From positions 1 to 60,547 of the forward strand of contig CANIVT010000015.1 in the NCBI GenBank assembly GCA_947471565.1: a stretch of DNA of 60,547 bases, given 5' to 3'. How positions within the stretch are numbered: the first letter of the stretch is position 1; each line of letters starts with the position of its first letter. A model generated the notes under the pieces. The model was not told where the DNA came from. It searched no databases and was given only the letters and a program-made list of their open reading frames with translations. The position numbers and the translations under genes are program-made. Below are positions 41,113 through 50,194 of this stretch, one piece after another. Source of the stretch: Spartobacteria bacterium. Lineage in GTDB: Bacteria > Verrucomicrobiota > Verrucomicrobiia > Chthoniobacterales > UBA6821.

Positions 41113-41424
41113 ATGAACATTGCCAAGATGATGAGCGCCGCGGCCAACGCGCAGAAGAAGATGGCCCAGATCCAGGAAGACCTCGCCAAGCGCGAGATCG
41201 AGGCCTCTTCCGGCGGAGGAAAGGTCACCGTGAAAGTCAGCGGCGCCGGTGACATCCTCTCGATCAAGATCGCCCCCGAGGTGGTCAGTGCCGACGATGT
41301 CGAGCTGCTCGAGGATCTCGTGCTGAGCGCCGTCCGACAGGCGAACAATGACGCGAAGAAACTCGCGGCTGACGAGATGGGCAAGTTGACCGCCGGCCTA
41401 GGCATCCCCGGTCTGCCCTTTTGA
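41113..41424 (+). CDS. ybaB: YbaB/EbfC nucleoid-associated protein
   Basis: A 103-residue DNA-binding protein of the YbaB/EbfC family, forming dimers that bind DNA with tweezer-like helices. The sequence shows the N-terminal helix (AKMMSAAANAQKKMAQIQEDLAKREIEA, residues 4-31), the strand pair KVTVKVSGAGDILSIKIAPE and the C-terminal helix ending LTAGLGIPGLPF. Directly behind dnaX, as in many bacteria. A family A arm begins six bases after its stop. Confidence 0.94.
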   Translation: MNIAKMMSAAANAQKKMAQIQEDLAKREIEASSGGGKVTVKVSGAGDILSIKIAPEVVSADDVELLEDLVLSAVRQANNDAKKLAADEMGKLTAGLGIPGLPF

Positions 41425-41429
41425 GTCTT

Positions 41430-41460
41430 CTCGCGCAGAGCTGCAAAGACGCAGAGAAGA
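41430..41460 (+). repeat. Family A repeat, single arm after ybaB
   Basis: A diverged arm (TCGCGCAGAG followed by CTGCAAAGACGCAGAGA) starting six bases after the ybaB stop. It has no inverted partner; a family C element begins 33 bases further on. Confidence 0.7.
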
Positions 41461-41492
41461 GGAAGGATTTTTAATCTGGAACTCAGGAAACA

Positions 41493-41577
41493 AGCCGATG
41501 GGAATCGGTGCGTAAGACTATGACGAAGTCGTAGCCCGTAGGGCGGCACCGCTTTACGGGAGTAAAGTGACGTCAAA
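41493..41577 (+). repeat. Family C structured element, copy C1
   Basis: About 85 bases with three predicted hairpins: CCGAT-GGGA-ATCGG (41495-41508), CTATGAC-GAA-GTCGTAG (41518-41534) and CCCGT-16 nt-ACGGG (41535-41560), then a tail GTGACGTCAAA. It matches copy C2 at 53047-53131, and the differences fall at paired positions. It lies in the 277-base gap between ybaB and the OYE gene; the rest of this gap has a CTAACAGTCTAACAGTCTTC run at 41670 and no gene. Confidence 0.75.
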
Positions 41578-41701
41578 ACAGGAATAAAACCCTACCCGTG
41601 AAGGAACTCGCCAACTCCGAGAAGCCTCATCAGGATCGACAAAAGGCGTTCCTTTCAGCCCTTCCTAACAGTCTAACAGTCTTCAGCCTAAAACCCTTCC
41701 C

Positions 41702-42784
41702 ATGACCCCCAACATCTTCTCTCCGATCCAACTCGGCCCGCTTGCCCTGCCCAACCGCGTCTTCATGGCACCGCTCACGAGGTGCCGCGCCTCCGAGGGC
41801 CATGTCCCGAATGACCTCAATGCCGAGTATTACGCCCAGCGCGCCACTGCAGGTCTGATCATCTCCGAGGCCACCTCGGTCTCTCCGACGGGCTATGGCT
41901 ATCCCTCCACGCCCGGCATTCACACCGCGGAACAGGTCGAGGGTTGGAAAAAAGTCACTTCTGCGGTCCATGCAAAGGGCGGCCATATCTACCTCCAGCT
42001 CTGGCATGTCGGCCGTATCTCCCATCCCGTGTTTCAACGGGATGGAGCGCTTCCCGTGGCTCCCTCCGCCGTGAAGCCGAAGGGGCAGGTCTTTACCGGA
42101 GCCTCAATGGAGGATTATGTCACGCCCCGCGCACTCGAACTCTCCGAGATACCCGCCATCATCGCGGAATATGTCCATGGCGCCACGCTCGCGAAGGAAG
42201 CAGGGTTCGATGGAGTCGAGATTCACAATGCCAACGGCTATCTTCTGGACCAGTTTCTGAGGGACGGGACAAACCACCGGACTGACAGCTACGGAGGATC
42301 TGCCGCCAACCGCGCGCGCCTTACCCTCGAGGTGACCGAGGCAGTGATCGGCGTCTGGGGAGCCGAGCGCGTCGGCATCCGACTTTCTCCCGGCGGTGTC
42401 TTCAATGACATGAACGACAGTAATCCTCTTGAGACCTTCGGCCATGTGCTCCGCGAACTAAGCCAATTCGGACTCGCCTACGCCCATGTTACGCAGGTGA
42501 CGGCCCAGGACATTGCCCACGGCGCAAAGGAAGGCGTCGGACCGAAAGAACTGCGTCCCTTCTGGAAGGGCAACATCGTTTCCGCAGGCGGCTTTACAAA
42601 GGAAACCGGCAATCGTGCCCTGACCGAGGGGTGGGCCGATGCGATCGCCTTCGGCGTCCCCTTCCTGGCCAATCCCGACCTTCCCGAGCGTCTCCGCAAG
42701 GACGCTCCGCTCAATCAGCCTGATGAGGCTTCCTTCTACGGGGGAACGGAGAAGGGCTACACCGACTACCCCTTCTTGGCATAG
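41702..42784 (+). CDS. Old yellow enzyme-family NADH:flavin oxidoreductase
   Basis: A 360-residue FMN TIM-barrel of the OYE/NemA group, reducing activated alkenes or nitro compounds in vitro; the physiological substrate is unknown. Visible motifs: NRVFMAPLTRCRA near the N-terminus, QLWHVGRISHP (active-site region), GFDGVEIHNANGYLLDQFL with the paired His-Asn (HNANG) and the FMN phosphate-binding AGGFTKETGNRAL plus DAIAFGVPFLANPDLPER. The length matches NemA. A small membrane protein follows six bases later. Confidence 0.93.
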   Translation: MTPNIFSPIQLGPLALPNRVFMAPLTRCRASEGHVPNDLNAEYYAQRATAGLIISEATSVSPTGYGYPSTPGIHTAEQVEGWKKVTSAVHAKGGHIYLQLWHVGRISHPVFQRDGALPVAPSAVKPKGQVFTGASMEDYVTPRALELSEIPAIIAEYVHGATLAKEAGFDGVEIHNANGYLLDQFLRDGTNHRTDSYGGSAANRARLTLEVTEAVIGVWGAERVGIRLSPGGVFNDMNDSNPLETFGHVLRELSQFGLAYAHVTQVTAQDIAHGAKEGVGPKELRPFWKGNIVSAGGFTKETGNRALTEGWADAIAFGVPFLANPDLPERLRKDAPLNQPDEASFYGGTEKGYTDYPFLA

Positions 42785-42790
42785 GGAAGC

Positions 42791-43213
42791 ATGGCCGGGT
42801 TCTTCACGGCGCTCGGACTCGGTTTCCTCTACTTCGTGGCTGCCATTCCTGCGGGCGTGGCCGCTGGGACTCCCGCACTGTTTGCAGCCCTAGCCGCGTG
42901 GCTCGGGTATTCCCTCGGCGGGACCATTGTCCTGCTCACTGGAGCCCCACTCCGCGATTGGCTCACGCGGAAGCTGAAGGTGAATCCGCACCCCGACCCA
43001 TCCAAACTCTTCTGGCGGATCTGGGAACGCTTTGGCCTCTGGGGGCTAGGCCTCATCGCTCCAATCACGATAGGCCCGCAGGCGACGGCATTGATCTGCC
43101 TCTCGCTCGGAGAGACACCGCGCAGGATCCAGATGGCGATCTCGCTGGGGGTGCTCCCTTGGGTGATCGGTTTCGCCGTGGTGACAAGTTGTGGGTTTAA
43201 GGCTCTGCACTGA
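42791..43213 (+). CDS. Small polytopic membrane protein
   Basis: A 140-residue protein with four hydrophobic segments (about 4-26, 28-48, 82-103, 113-136). The central GLWGLGLIAPITIGPQATALIC and the cytoplasmic RKLKVNPHPDPSKLF loop resemble the small multidrug-export/COG2426 type of membrane protein, but the match is from memory and weak. Starts six bases after the OYE gene and is probably co-transcribed with it. Confidence 0.65.
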   Translation: MAGFFTALGLGFLYFVAAIPAGVAAGTPALFAALAAWLGYSLGGTIVLLTGAPLRDWLTRKLKVNPHPDPSKLFWRIWERFGLWGLGLIAPITIGPQATALICLSLGETPRRIQMAISLGVLPWVIGFAVVTSCGFKALH

Positions 43214-43276
43214 GGATTTAGGGGAGGTTCTAGTCTCAGAATCGCGTTGTGACCTTTGTGAGGGAGGGATGTATCT

Positions 43277-43505
43277 CCCGCAGAGGCGCAGAGACGCGGA
43301 GCAGTTTTAAATCTGGAAATGAGAATAGTCTGGCCGGAGATAGATCTCCACTGATGGGGGTGCTTCTCTCTTTGAGAACGGCACCAATATTACGTAGCCT
43401 ACCGTGTCAATTGTTCGCGGATCTTCCTTGGGTCTTGGTTCAATGCTTCAAGCTTCCAACGAATCTTTTTCCTACACCTCAGCGTCTCAGCGTCTCTGCG
43501 CGAAA
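43277..43505. repeat. Family A inverted pair, empty interior
   Basis: Left arm 43277-43302 (units CGCAGAGG, CGCAGAGA, CGCGGAG) and inverted right arm 43478-43505 (reading inward CGCGCAGAGACGCTGAGACG). The 175 bases between them contain no plausible ORF. The pair fills most of the 305-base gap 43214-43518 between the membrane protein and gabD, which are convergent. I see no other feature there. Confidence 0.8.
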
Positions 43506-43518
43506 CTTGGTCCTGATC

Positions 43519-44979
43519 CTATCCTATCCCGCCGAGGCAGAGGTATTTCAGGGTGAGGTAGTCGTCGATCCCGTGAGAGGAACCCTCGCGTCCGTAACCA
43601 GATTCCTTGATCCCGCCAAAGGGTGCTGCTGCATTGGAGATCGCCCCGGTGTTTACCCCGACCATTCCGTATTCAAGAGCTTCGCCGACGCGCCAGAAGC
43701 GTCTCATGTCGCTGGTGTAGACATAAGAAGCCAATCCAACGCGCGTGTCGTTGGCCATGGCAACAGCCTCTTCTTCGGTTGAAAATTCATAGAGGGCGAC
43801 GACCGGACCAAAGATCTCTTCGTGCCAAAGCTCCATGGCCGGGGTACAGCCATCGAGAATTGTTGGTTCGTAGAAAGTTCCACCAAGAGGATGGGGCCTT
43901 CCTCCAAGAAGTACGCGGGCTCCTTTCGCCACGGCATCACTAACAAGATGCTCCACCTTGTTCAGTGCGGCTCTGTCGATCAGCGGGCCCTGGGTGATAC
44001 TTTCCTGGGTTCCCGGGCCGACACGCAGTTCCGAGACGGCATGTTTCAGCAGGTTAGTGAAACGCTCCCTAATGGATTCGTGGACAAGGATCCTGTTGGC
44101 GCAGATGCAGGTTTGGCCGCTGGCACGGAACTTCGAAACCATGAGTCCAGTGACCGCCGCTTCCAGATCGGCATCCTCGAAGACCACGAAGGGGGCATTG
44201 CCGCCGAGTTCCATGGTCACTTTTTTGACCGTTCCCGAGGCTTGGGCGATGAGGAGTTTTCCAACCTTGGTCGATCCGGTGAAGCTGAGCTTCCGGACCA
44301 GCGGATGCGTGGAAAGAACCGGGCCGATGACGGAGGCCTCGCCTGTGACCACAGAGAAGAGGCCGGACGGTAGGCCGGCACGCAGTGCCAGTTCGGCGAT
44401 GGCGAGGCAGGAGAAGGGGGTCTGGGGCGCGGGCTTGACCACCATGGCGCATCCTGCCGCCAATGCCGGAGCAACCTTGCGGGTGACCATCGCGATCGGA
44501 AAATTCCACGGGGTGATCGCCGCACAGAGGCCGACCGGCTGTTTGAGCACGATGACCCTCTTGTCTGGAGAGGGAGCCTGCAGAATCTCCCCATCGATGC
44601 GGAGCGCTTCCCCTGCGAACCATCTTACATAATCGGCTCCGTAGGCGACTTCGGCTCTAGCCTCAGTCAGGGGTTTGCCCTGCTCCGCGGTGAGGATGCC
44701 TGCCAGATCCTCGGTATGGGCGACGAGAAGGTCGTGCCATTTCTGCAGGATCGCTGCGCGACGGGAGGCAGGCTCATGTTTCCATGAGTTCATGGCAGAT
44801 GCTGCTGCTTCCAGAGCCGACTCCGTTTCTGTTGCAGAAAGCAAGGGGACCGATCCGATCGTCATGCCGTCTGCAGGATCAAGCACTTCGATCCGTTCCC
44901 CCGATGAGGCATCGGCCCAGTGCCCCGCGAAATAAGCCTGTTGCCGGAAAAGGGAGGGGTCTTGAAGTGAAGGGTTCAC
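43519..44979 (-). CDS. gabD: NAD(P)-dependent succinate-semialdehyde dehydrogenase
   Basis: An aldehyde dehydrogenase of 486 residues oxidising succinate semialdehyde to succinate, as in GABA breakdown. The catalytic pair is E257 (MELGGNAPF) and C291 (SGQTCICANR); TPWNFPIAMVTRK and FTGSTKVGK form the cofactor site. Length and motifs match GabD; closely related aldehyde dehydrogenases cannot be fully excluded, and no GABA transaminase is adjacent. The start is a GTG, divergent from the MFS gene. Confidence 0.88.
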   Translation of the reverse strand: MNPSLQDPSLFRQQAYFAGHWADASSGERIEVLDPADGMTIGSVPLLSATETESALEAAASAMNSWKHEPASRRAAILQKWHDLLVAHTEDLAGILTAEQGKPLTEARAEVAYGADYVRWFAGEALRIDGEILQAPSPDKRVIVLKQPVGLCAAITPWNFPIAMVTRKVAPALAAGCAMVVKPAPQTPFSCLAIAELALRAGLPSGLFSVVTGEASVIGPVLSTHPLVRKLSFTGSTKVGKLLIAQASGTVKKVTMELGGNAPFVVFEDADLEAAVTGLMVSKFRASGQTCICANRILVHESIRERFTNLLKHAVSELRVGPGTQESITQGPLIDRAALNKVEHLVSDAVAKGARVLLGGRPHPLGGTFYEPTILDGCTPAMELWHEEIFGPVVALYEFSTEEEAVAMANDTRVGLASYVYTSDMRRFWRVGEALEYGMVGVNTGAISNAAAPFGGIKESGYGREGSSHGIDDYLTLKYLCLGGIG

Positions 44980-45109
44980 CCGGACGGCGTATCATCCCTT
45001 GCGACGGAGGGCCAGTCTCATCCCCTCTCTGTTCCCTTCATGCTGCTGGCGCAGTACGGGGTTCCGTGGGAAGATGGGGAATGAAGGCGCGCCCATCCCG
45101 ACGCTGGCG

Positions 45110-46348
45110 ATGAACTGGAAGTTCCTCGACCAAGGCACCGCCCCCCTCCGACAGCCCGAGTTTCGAGATCTCTGGGTCGCCAATTTCCTCTCCAATCTCG
45201 GGACGATCATGCACGGCGCGGCGGCTGCGTGGCTCATGACCACGCTGACTCATTCGCCGCTGCTCATCGGACTTGTGCAGACCGCGGCGAGCCTCCCTGC
45301 CTTTCTGCTCGGAGTGGCAGGGGGTGCGCTGACCGATCTGGTGAACAGGCGGCGCCTTCTCGTCGGAGCCCAGCTTTGGATGATGGCGACCGCCGCTCTC
45401 ATGGCCGTGATGGCCTGGAGCGGGCGGATGAAGCCAACGGAGCTTCTGGTCCTCCTCCTGTTGCTCGGACTCGGCTCCGCCATTCATCTGCCGGGTTGGC
45501 AGACCCTGCTCCAGGATCTCGTGACCCGTGACAAGGCGGCCGCTGCCGTTTCCCTCAACAGCATCAGTTTCAATCTCGCCCGGGCCATCGGGCCCGCGCT
45601 TGGCGGCTTCCTGGTCGGGGCCTTCGGCGCGGCCTGGGTCTTTGCCCTCAACGCTGTCTCCTTCGTCGCCGTGCTGGCGGGTTTGCAACGCGTGCCAGAT
45701 CATCTCGTCGTCCCCTCACGTGGACGGGCAACTCCCTCGGCCGTGCTGCATTCGCTTGCCGAAGGGTGGAGGTTCGTAAAGGGTTCGCCGCTGATCGGCG
45801 GCATCCTGCTGCGCACGAGCTGGTTCATGCTGACCGGATCGGGAGTCTGGGCGCTCCTACCGGTGGTGGCCCGCGACCATTTGGGCAGCGGAGCCACGGG
45901 CTACGGGATCCTGCTGAGTGCCTTCGGGGTTGGTTCGGTGATCGGGGCCGTGTTCATCCCGGCATTTCGCCGACGCTTCCAACTGGAGCGGATGGTGGGT
46001 ATTTCACTCCTGGTTTTCTCGCTGTGCATCCTGATCGTCGGACTATGCAGGAGTCTGCCCATGGTCGCCGCCGCAATGCTCGTGGCCGGCCTGTTCTGGA
46101 TTGTGGTGGCGGTGAACCACAATGTTTCGGTGCAGCACTGCTCCCCCGACTGGGTAAGGGGGAGAACGATTTCCTTCTACCTCCTGACCTTTCAGGGATC
46201 GCTTGCCCTGGGAAGCTGGCTTGCTGGATGGGTGGCCGATCGTGCCGGCATCGGCGTTGCGGTGCCGCTTTGCGGCGTGCTCTGCGCCACGGGGATCATC
46301 CTGATCCCTTTCTTTCCGCTGGCGCGGACAGAGGCTACGCCTTCTTGA
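45110..46348 (+). CDS. MFS transporter, EntS/MFS_3 type
   Basis: A 412-residue transporter with about twelve membrane segments. WVANFLSNLGTIMHGAAAAWLM, LTDLVNRRRLLVGAQ (the A-type loop motif) and NSISFNLARAIGPALGGFLVG resemble the MFS_3 group that includes the enterobactin exporter EntS. The substrate is unknown, and no siderophore genes are near. ATG 45110 is chosen; ATG 45074 is an alternative. Its last 14 bases overlap the end of panD, convergently. Confidence 0.86.
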   Translation: MNWKFLDQGTAPLRQPEFRDLWVANFLSNLGTIMHGAAAAWLMTTLTHSPLLIGLVQTAASLPAFLLGVAGGALTDLVNRRRLLVGAQLWMMATAALMAVMAWSGRMKPTELLVLLLLLGLGSAIHLPGWQTLLQDLVTRDKAAAAVSLNSISFNLARAIGPALGGFLVGAFGAAWVFALNAVSFVAVLAGLQRVPDHLVVPSRGRATPSAVLHSLAEGWRFVKGSPLIGGILLRTSWFMLTGSGVWALLPVVARDHLGSGATGYGILLSAFGVGSVIGAVFIPAFRRRFQLERMVGISLLVFSLCILIVGLCRSLPMVAAAMLVAGLFWIVVAVNHNVSVQHCSPDWVRGRTISFYLLTFQGSLALGSWLAGWVADRAGIGVAVPLCGVLCATGIILIPFFPLARTEATPS

Positions 46349-46688
46349 TCCCGTTCTTGTCGTCGAGGGTGATGACGGAGGGCTTGTGACGGGCGGCCTC
46401 CTCCTCGTTCACCCAGGTGAAGGACATGATGGTCAGGCGGTCTCCGATCTTGCCGAGATGGGCTGTGGCACCGTTGAGTTCAAAGGCTCCCGAACCGTGC
46501 GGCCCGTAGATCACGTAGGTCTCAAAGCGTTCGCCGTTACCCATGTTCCCGACCAGGATCCGCTCGTAGGGTCGAAGGCCGACCCGTTCGGCGAGGTCGG
46601 AGGCAATCGTGAGGCTTCCCTCGTAATCAACGGAGGCACCGGTGACGACGGCGCGGTGGATCTTGGACTTGAGCAGGCAGATGGTCAT
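46335..46688 (-). CDS. panD: Aspartate 1-decarboxylase
   Basis: Pyruvoyl enzyme producing beta-alanine for pantothenate. The 117-residue proenzyme has the self-cleavage site G24-S25 in YEGSLTIA, with the conserved K9 and Y22 around it, NGERFETYVI and the LNGATAHLGKIGDRLTIMSF segment. A short acidic/basic tail (EEAARHKPSVITLDDKN) completes it. No maturation factor gene is nearby. Its 3' end overlaps the MFS gene by 14 bases on the opposite strand. Confidence 0.95.
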   Translation of the reverse strand: MTICLLKSKIHRAVVTGASVDYEGSLTIASDLAERVGLRPYERILVGNMGNGERFETYVIYGPHGSGAFELNGATAHLGKIGDRLTIMSFTWVNEEEAARHKPSVITLDDKNGIKKA

Positions 46689-46737
46689 CGGAGAGCTCCA
46701 GAAGCTACGCTTCTGAGTCCCTCGCCGCCAGATTTTT

Positions 46738-47628
46738 TCAGACCACGACGGCCTCGGGAGGGAACTCCGCGGGCAGGGTTTCCTTCACGGGAACGGATTC
46801 CGCACGGTCAAGGGCCCCGCAGGTCGCCAGCGTACGGATGACTTCTCCATCCTGGTTGAACTGGAGGAGTTTGAGGCGTCCATCCTCCTCCTCGACCAGC
46901 GCGGTGAGGCTCTCGACCCAGTCGCCGGTATTGTAATAATCGAGGTCCTTGATCTTGCGGATCGCGGCGGTGTGGATGTGGCCGCAAATGATGCCGCCGG
47001 CCTTCGCGTCGGAGGCAAAATGGACCATCGACTCCTCGAATCCTCCGATGAAGTGGACCACGTTCTTCACACTGCTCTTCACGTAGGCGCTCAGAGACCA
47101 GTGTCCATGACCCAGGATGCGTCGGAAGAAATTGACCGGACCGTTGAGCTGGAGGAGAAACTGATAGCCGACGTCTCCAACATGGGCCAGCCAGCCGATA
47201 TTCTGGACGACGGTGTCGAGTTCGTGCCCGTGGGCCACGAGAAGCCGGCGTCCGTCGACCGTCTCGTGGAAGGCGCGCTGCTGGATGTGGACGTTGGCGT
47301 AGTCGCCCGTGAAGTCGGTGATGCGCTCGTCATGGTTTCCAGGAATGTAGATGATTTTGGAGCCCTTGCGTCCCTTGCGGAGGATTTTCTGGATCACGTC
47401 GCTGTGTTCCTGGGTCCAGTAGACGCCCCGCTTCATCGCCCAGATATCGATGAGGTCGCCGACCACATAGAGGGTGTCGCACTCGAAGGTCCGCAGGAAC
47501 CCGAGCAAAGCCTTGGCCTGACTGCCCCGCGTGCCGAGGTGAACGTCGGAAATCCAGACGCTCCTGTAGTGGGTGAGGGCCTCGTCGGTCACAAGATGTT
47601 GTGTAGGAGGGGCCGAAGAATTCTCCAA
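46738..47628 (-). CDS. lpxH: UDP-2,3-diacylglucosamine pyrophosphatase-like
   Basis: A calcineurin-type metallophosphoesterase of 296 residues resembling LpxH/LpxH2, which cleaves UDP-diacylglucosamine to lipid X in lipid A synthesis. Metal-site motifs run in order: SDVHLGTRG, GDLIDIWAM, GNHDERI, AHGHELD and CGHIHTA. The central helical insert (about 135-190) is the region that binds acyl chains in LpxH. A C-terminal extension (about 265-296) is poorly conserved. The longest frame starts at TTG 47628; GTG 47592 is also possible. It diverges from the NusG paralogue gene. Other metallophosphoesterase roles are possible. Confidence 0.82.
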   Translation of the reverse strand: MENSSAPPTQHLVTDEALTHYRSVWISDVHLGTRGSQAKALLGFLRTFECDTLYVVGDLIDIWAMKRGVYWTQEHSDVIQKILRKGRKGSKIIYIPGNHDERITDFTGDYANVHIQQRAFHETVDGRRLLVAHGHELDTVVQNIGWLAHVGDVGYQFLLQLNGPVNFFRRILGHGHWSLSAYVKSSVKNVVHFIGGFEESMVHFASDAKAGGIICGHIHTAAIRKIKDLDYYNTGDWVESLTALVEEEDGRLKLLQFNQDGEVIRTLATCGALDRAESVPVKETLPAEFPPEAVVV

Positions 47629-47702
47629 GAGGACTGATGTGACGATTTCGCCACAATCACACCATGTTGCCCCTCCTTCCGCTTCCTGACATGATTTCGT
47701 CT

Positions 47703-48272
47703 ATGTCGGAACAGCAGGTGCCCCCCACTCCTTTTCGTGATGAACTGCTCTGGTATTGCGTGAAAACCAGGCCAAAGCAGGAGGGGGTCGCCACCCGATT
47801 GCTCCGGGCCGAGCTCGGATTGGAGGTCTTCTGCCCCAAGATCCGGTTCAAGCGGGCCCGGTCAACAGGTGTCGCCTGGGTGAACGAGGCGATGTTTCCC
47901 GGATACCTGTTCGTCCGCTTCGTCTATCCCGCACTCCATCGTCGCATTGCCGCCACCAGCGGCGTGGCCAAGACACTTTCGTTCGGTGGTTCTCCCTGCG
48001 TGGTCGAGGATTCGATCGTCGACGATCTGCGCCGTCATGTCGCCGACGGGGAGACCGTGGAAATTTCCGCCGAGATCCGCGAGGGTGAAGAGGTCAAGGT
48101 CGTGGAGGGCCCGTTCATGGGAGTGAAAGCACTGGTCACCCGAGTGCTTCCGGCTCGCGAACGCGTGGCGATTCTGCTCAGCCTCCTGGGTCAGGAACGG
48201 GAGATCGAGGTATCCTCCAAGGCAGTGCTTCCCGACATGCGCCATCCCCTGTCGGGAGGCGGGGAATATTAA
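47703..48272 (+). CDS. NusG-family antiterminator (RfaH/UpxY-like)
   Basis: A 189-residue NusG paralogue with an NGN domain (about 20-110; WYCVKTRPKQEGVATRLLR, FPGYLFVRF) and a C-terminal KOW domain (about 125-180; EGEEVKVVEGPFMGVKALVTRVLPARERVAILLSLLG in pieces). The conserved PGYLF stretch and the KOW glycine are present. Core NusG normally sits between secE and rplK; its isolation here indicates a specialised antiterminator such as RfaH, UpxY or LoaP, which control long envelope or polysaccharide operons. It is divergent from an LpxH-like gene and ends overlapping the CorC-like gene by four bases. Confidence 0.85.
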   Translation: MSEQQVPPTPFRDELLWYCVKTRPKQEGVATRLLRAELGLEVFCPKIRFKRARSTGVAWVNEAMFPGYLFVRFVYPALHRRIAATSGVAKTLSFGGSPCVVEDSIVDDLRRHVADGETVEISAEIREGEEVKVVEGPFMGVKALVTRVLPARERVAILLSLLGQEREIEVSSKAVLPDMRHPLSGGGEY

Positions 48273-49672
48273 TCCTTCGGCGGCAGGGCGGCCTGCCGTT
48301 TGAAATTCACCTTTAGCACGCGCCGGCCATCGGTCTCGGTCACCGTGACGGTGTAGTCGCCGACGGTGACTTTCTCGCCGCGCTGCGGGAGATGACCCAG
48401 AAGCTGGGTGACGTAGCCACCGATGGTGCTGACCTCGGTTTCCTCGAATTTCAGACCCGTCTCCTCGGCAAGATCGTGCAGGGCGAGCGTCCCCTCGGCG
48501 TCGAATTCACCGTCCCGCACCTTGGTGATCTCGTCTTCCTTGGTGTCGAATTCGTCGTGGATCGACCCCACGAGCTCCTCCAGCACGTTGTCGAGTGTCA
48601 CGATGCCTACGGCTCCGCCATATTCATCCACGGCAACGGCAAGGTGGGCGTGCTTGGCCAAAAAGTAGTTCAGCAGCTTCTCCAGCGGCATCATTTCCGA
48701 GACATGGTGGATCGGACGCTGAACCCCGCGCAGGTCGGGCTGTCCCGAATGGACGAGGCCGAGAAGATCCTTGATATGGACGAGGCCCGCGGAATCGTCG
48801 AGGGCACCCGCGCAGAGGGGGAATCGCGTGTGACGGGAGCCGATCGCTTTCTTGAGTTCCGATTCGAAGGGTTCCTCCGGGTCGAGGAAGATGACCTCGC
48901 TGCGCGGGGTCATGATGTCACGGACGACGCGGTGCTGGAGATCGAGCGCATTGACGGCGAGTTGCTGACCCAGCGGAGTGACCTCCTCGGCCTCGCGGCT
49001 CTCGGTGAGAATCACCCGGAGTTCCTCGTTGCTGTGAGCCCCATCGCCCTCCTCGGGCGGCTCGATTCTGAGGATGTGACGGAGGAAGAGGTTCGCGGAA
49101 TCGTTGAGCAGGCGGATCACCGGGCGGAATACGGTGTGAAAGAGGCCGAGTGCGGGGCTGAGCCACAGCGCCACGGCAAGGGGCTTGCGGATGGCAACGG
49201 CCTTGGGGGCCAACTCACCGAGCACGATGTGGAGGAAGGTGATCAGCGAGAACGCCAGGATGAAGGAAACCGTGGTCACCAGCCCGGGGCTTCCGATGCC
49301 TGCCACATGAAAGAGAGGTTCGATCAGGTGGGCCACGAAGGGTTCGCCAAGCCAACCGAGCCCCAGACTCGAGAGGGTGATGCCCAGTTGGGTGGCCGAG
49401 ATGTAGGACTCGAGGTGGTCGGTGATGTGCCGGGCGATGCGCGCCCGCTTATTTCCGGCCTCGACGAGAGGGTCCAGCTGGGTGCCACGGATCTTCACGA
49501 CCGCCAGCTCGGAGGCCACGAAAAAACCGTTCATCAGGACGAGCGCCAGGATCGCTGCGACCCGGAGGAGGATGAACTCCGCGGAATCCCAGTGGTCTGC
49601 TGGAAGAGGGGTGGCGGGCAGTCGGGCGGGATCCCCTGCCGCCACCGCCAGAAGGACGGTGACGAACGTCAT
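48269..49672 (-). CDS. CNNM/CorC-HlyC family transporter-associated protein
   Basis: A 467-residue membrane protein with a DUF21/CNNM domain (about 30-225; MNGFFVASELAVVKIR, LGITLSSLGLGWLGEPF, HIVLGELAPKAVAIRKP), a CBS pair (about 245-370; VRDIMTPRSEVIFLD, VAVDEYGGAVGIVTLDNVLEELVG) and the C-terminal CorC_HlyC domain (about 380-460). Relatives are implicated in Mg2+/Co2+ efflux; older names call them haemolysins. No toxin role is implied. Convergent with the NusG paralogue. Confidence 0.93.
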   Translation of the reverse strand: MTFVTVLLAVAAGDPARLPATPLPADHWDSAEFILLRVAAILALVLMNGFFVASELAVVKIRGTQLDPLVEAGNKRARIARHITDHLESYISATQLGITLSSLGLGWLGEPFVAHLIEPLFHVAGIGSPGLVTTVSFILAFSLITFLHIVLGELAPKAVAIRKPLAVALWLSPALGLFHTVFRPVIRLLNDSANLFLRHILRIEPPEEGDGAHSNEELRVILTESREAEEVTPLGQQLAVNALDLQHRVVRDIMTPRSEVIFLDPEEPFESELKKAIGSRHTRFPLCAGALDDSAGLVHIKDLLGLVHSGQPDLRGVQRPIHHVSEMMPLEKLLNYFLAKHAHLAVAVDEYGGAVGIVTLDNVLEELVGSIHDEFDTKEDEITKVRDGEFDAEGTLALHDLAEETGLKFEETEVSTIGGYVTQLLGHLPQRGEKVTVGDYTVTVTETDGRRVLKVNFKRQAALPPKD

Positions 49673-49813
49673 GGGAATCTCAGTTGGAGAGACGGCAGCC
49701 CGATGCAGGCACAGCGAGGTCGCACGTTGCGGTGTGTGCGACTCGGGAAACCATGGTGAACGATCTCAAGGGAAGCGGAAGGATCCGGCTTGGAGCCTCC
49801 CGCGGGAGATTCT

Positions 49814-50083
49814 TTACCAGGAGGACTTGGTGACGCCGGGGATGAGCCCGTTGGTCGCCAATTCGCGGAAGGTGATACGGGAGACCTTGAAGCGGCGCAG
49901 GTAAGCACGGCGGCGGCCGGAGACCAGGCAGCGGTTGACGAGGCGGACAGGGCTGGCGTCGCGGGGAAGCTGGCTCAGGCCGATGTAGTCCTTCTTCGCC
50001 TTGAGCTCAGCACGGAGCTCCGCCCACTTCGCGACGGTCTCGCGCTTGCGTTTGTCTCTTTCAAGCCAGGAAGTCTTTGCCAT
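49814..50083 (-). CDS. rpsN: 30S ribosomal protein S14
   Basis: An 89-residue S14. Start [17 protein letters not shown] and the C-terminal [26 protein letters not shown] are diagnostic. The zinc-ribbon cysteine pairs of the C+ type are absent (only one Cys), so this is the zinc-independent form. It stands alone rather than in an spc operon, between the CorC-like gene and the M24 peptidase. The 140 bases before 49814 show no other feature. Confidence 0.95.
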   Translation of the reverse strand: MAKTSWLERDKRKRETVAKWAELRAELKAKKDYIGLSQLPRDASPVRLVNRCLVSGRRRAYLRRFKVSRITFRELATNGLIPGVTKSSW

Positions 50084-50194
50084 AGGGACGGGAGACAATA
50101 GGGAAAACAGAGCAGGCAGCAAGCTCTTTTTGTGGAAATTTTCGCGGGGAATTCCGGTTGCCCGCAATGCTGCTCCCCGCCCACGCTATCGCGC

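Noticed and set aside
48392-49759. A 455-codon plus-strand frame opposite the CorC-like gene
   Set aside because: Composition rich in Asp/Glu/His/Gly without domain character; antisense shadow.
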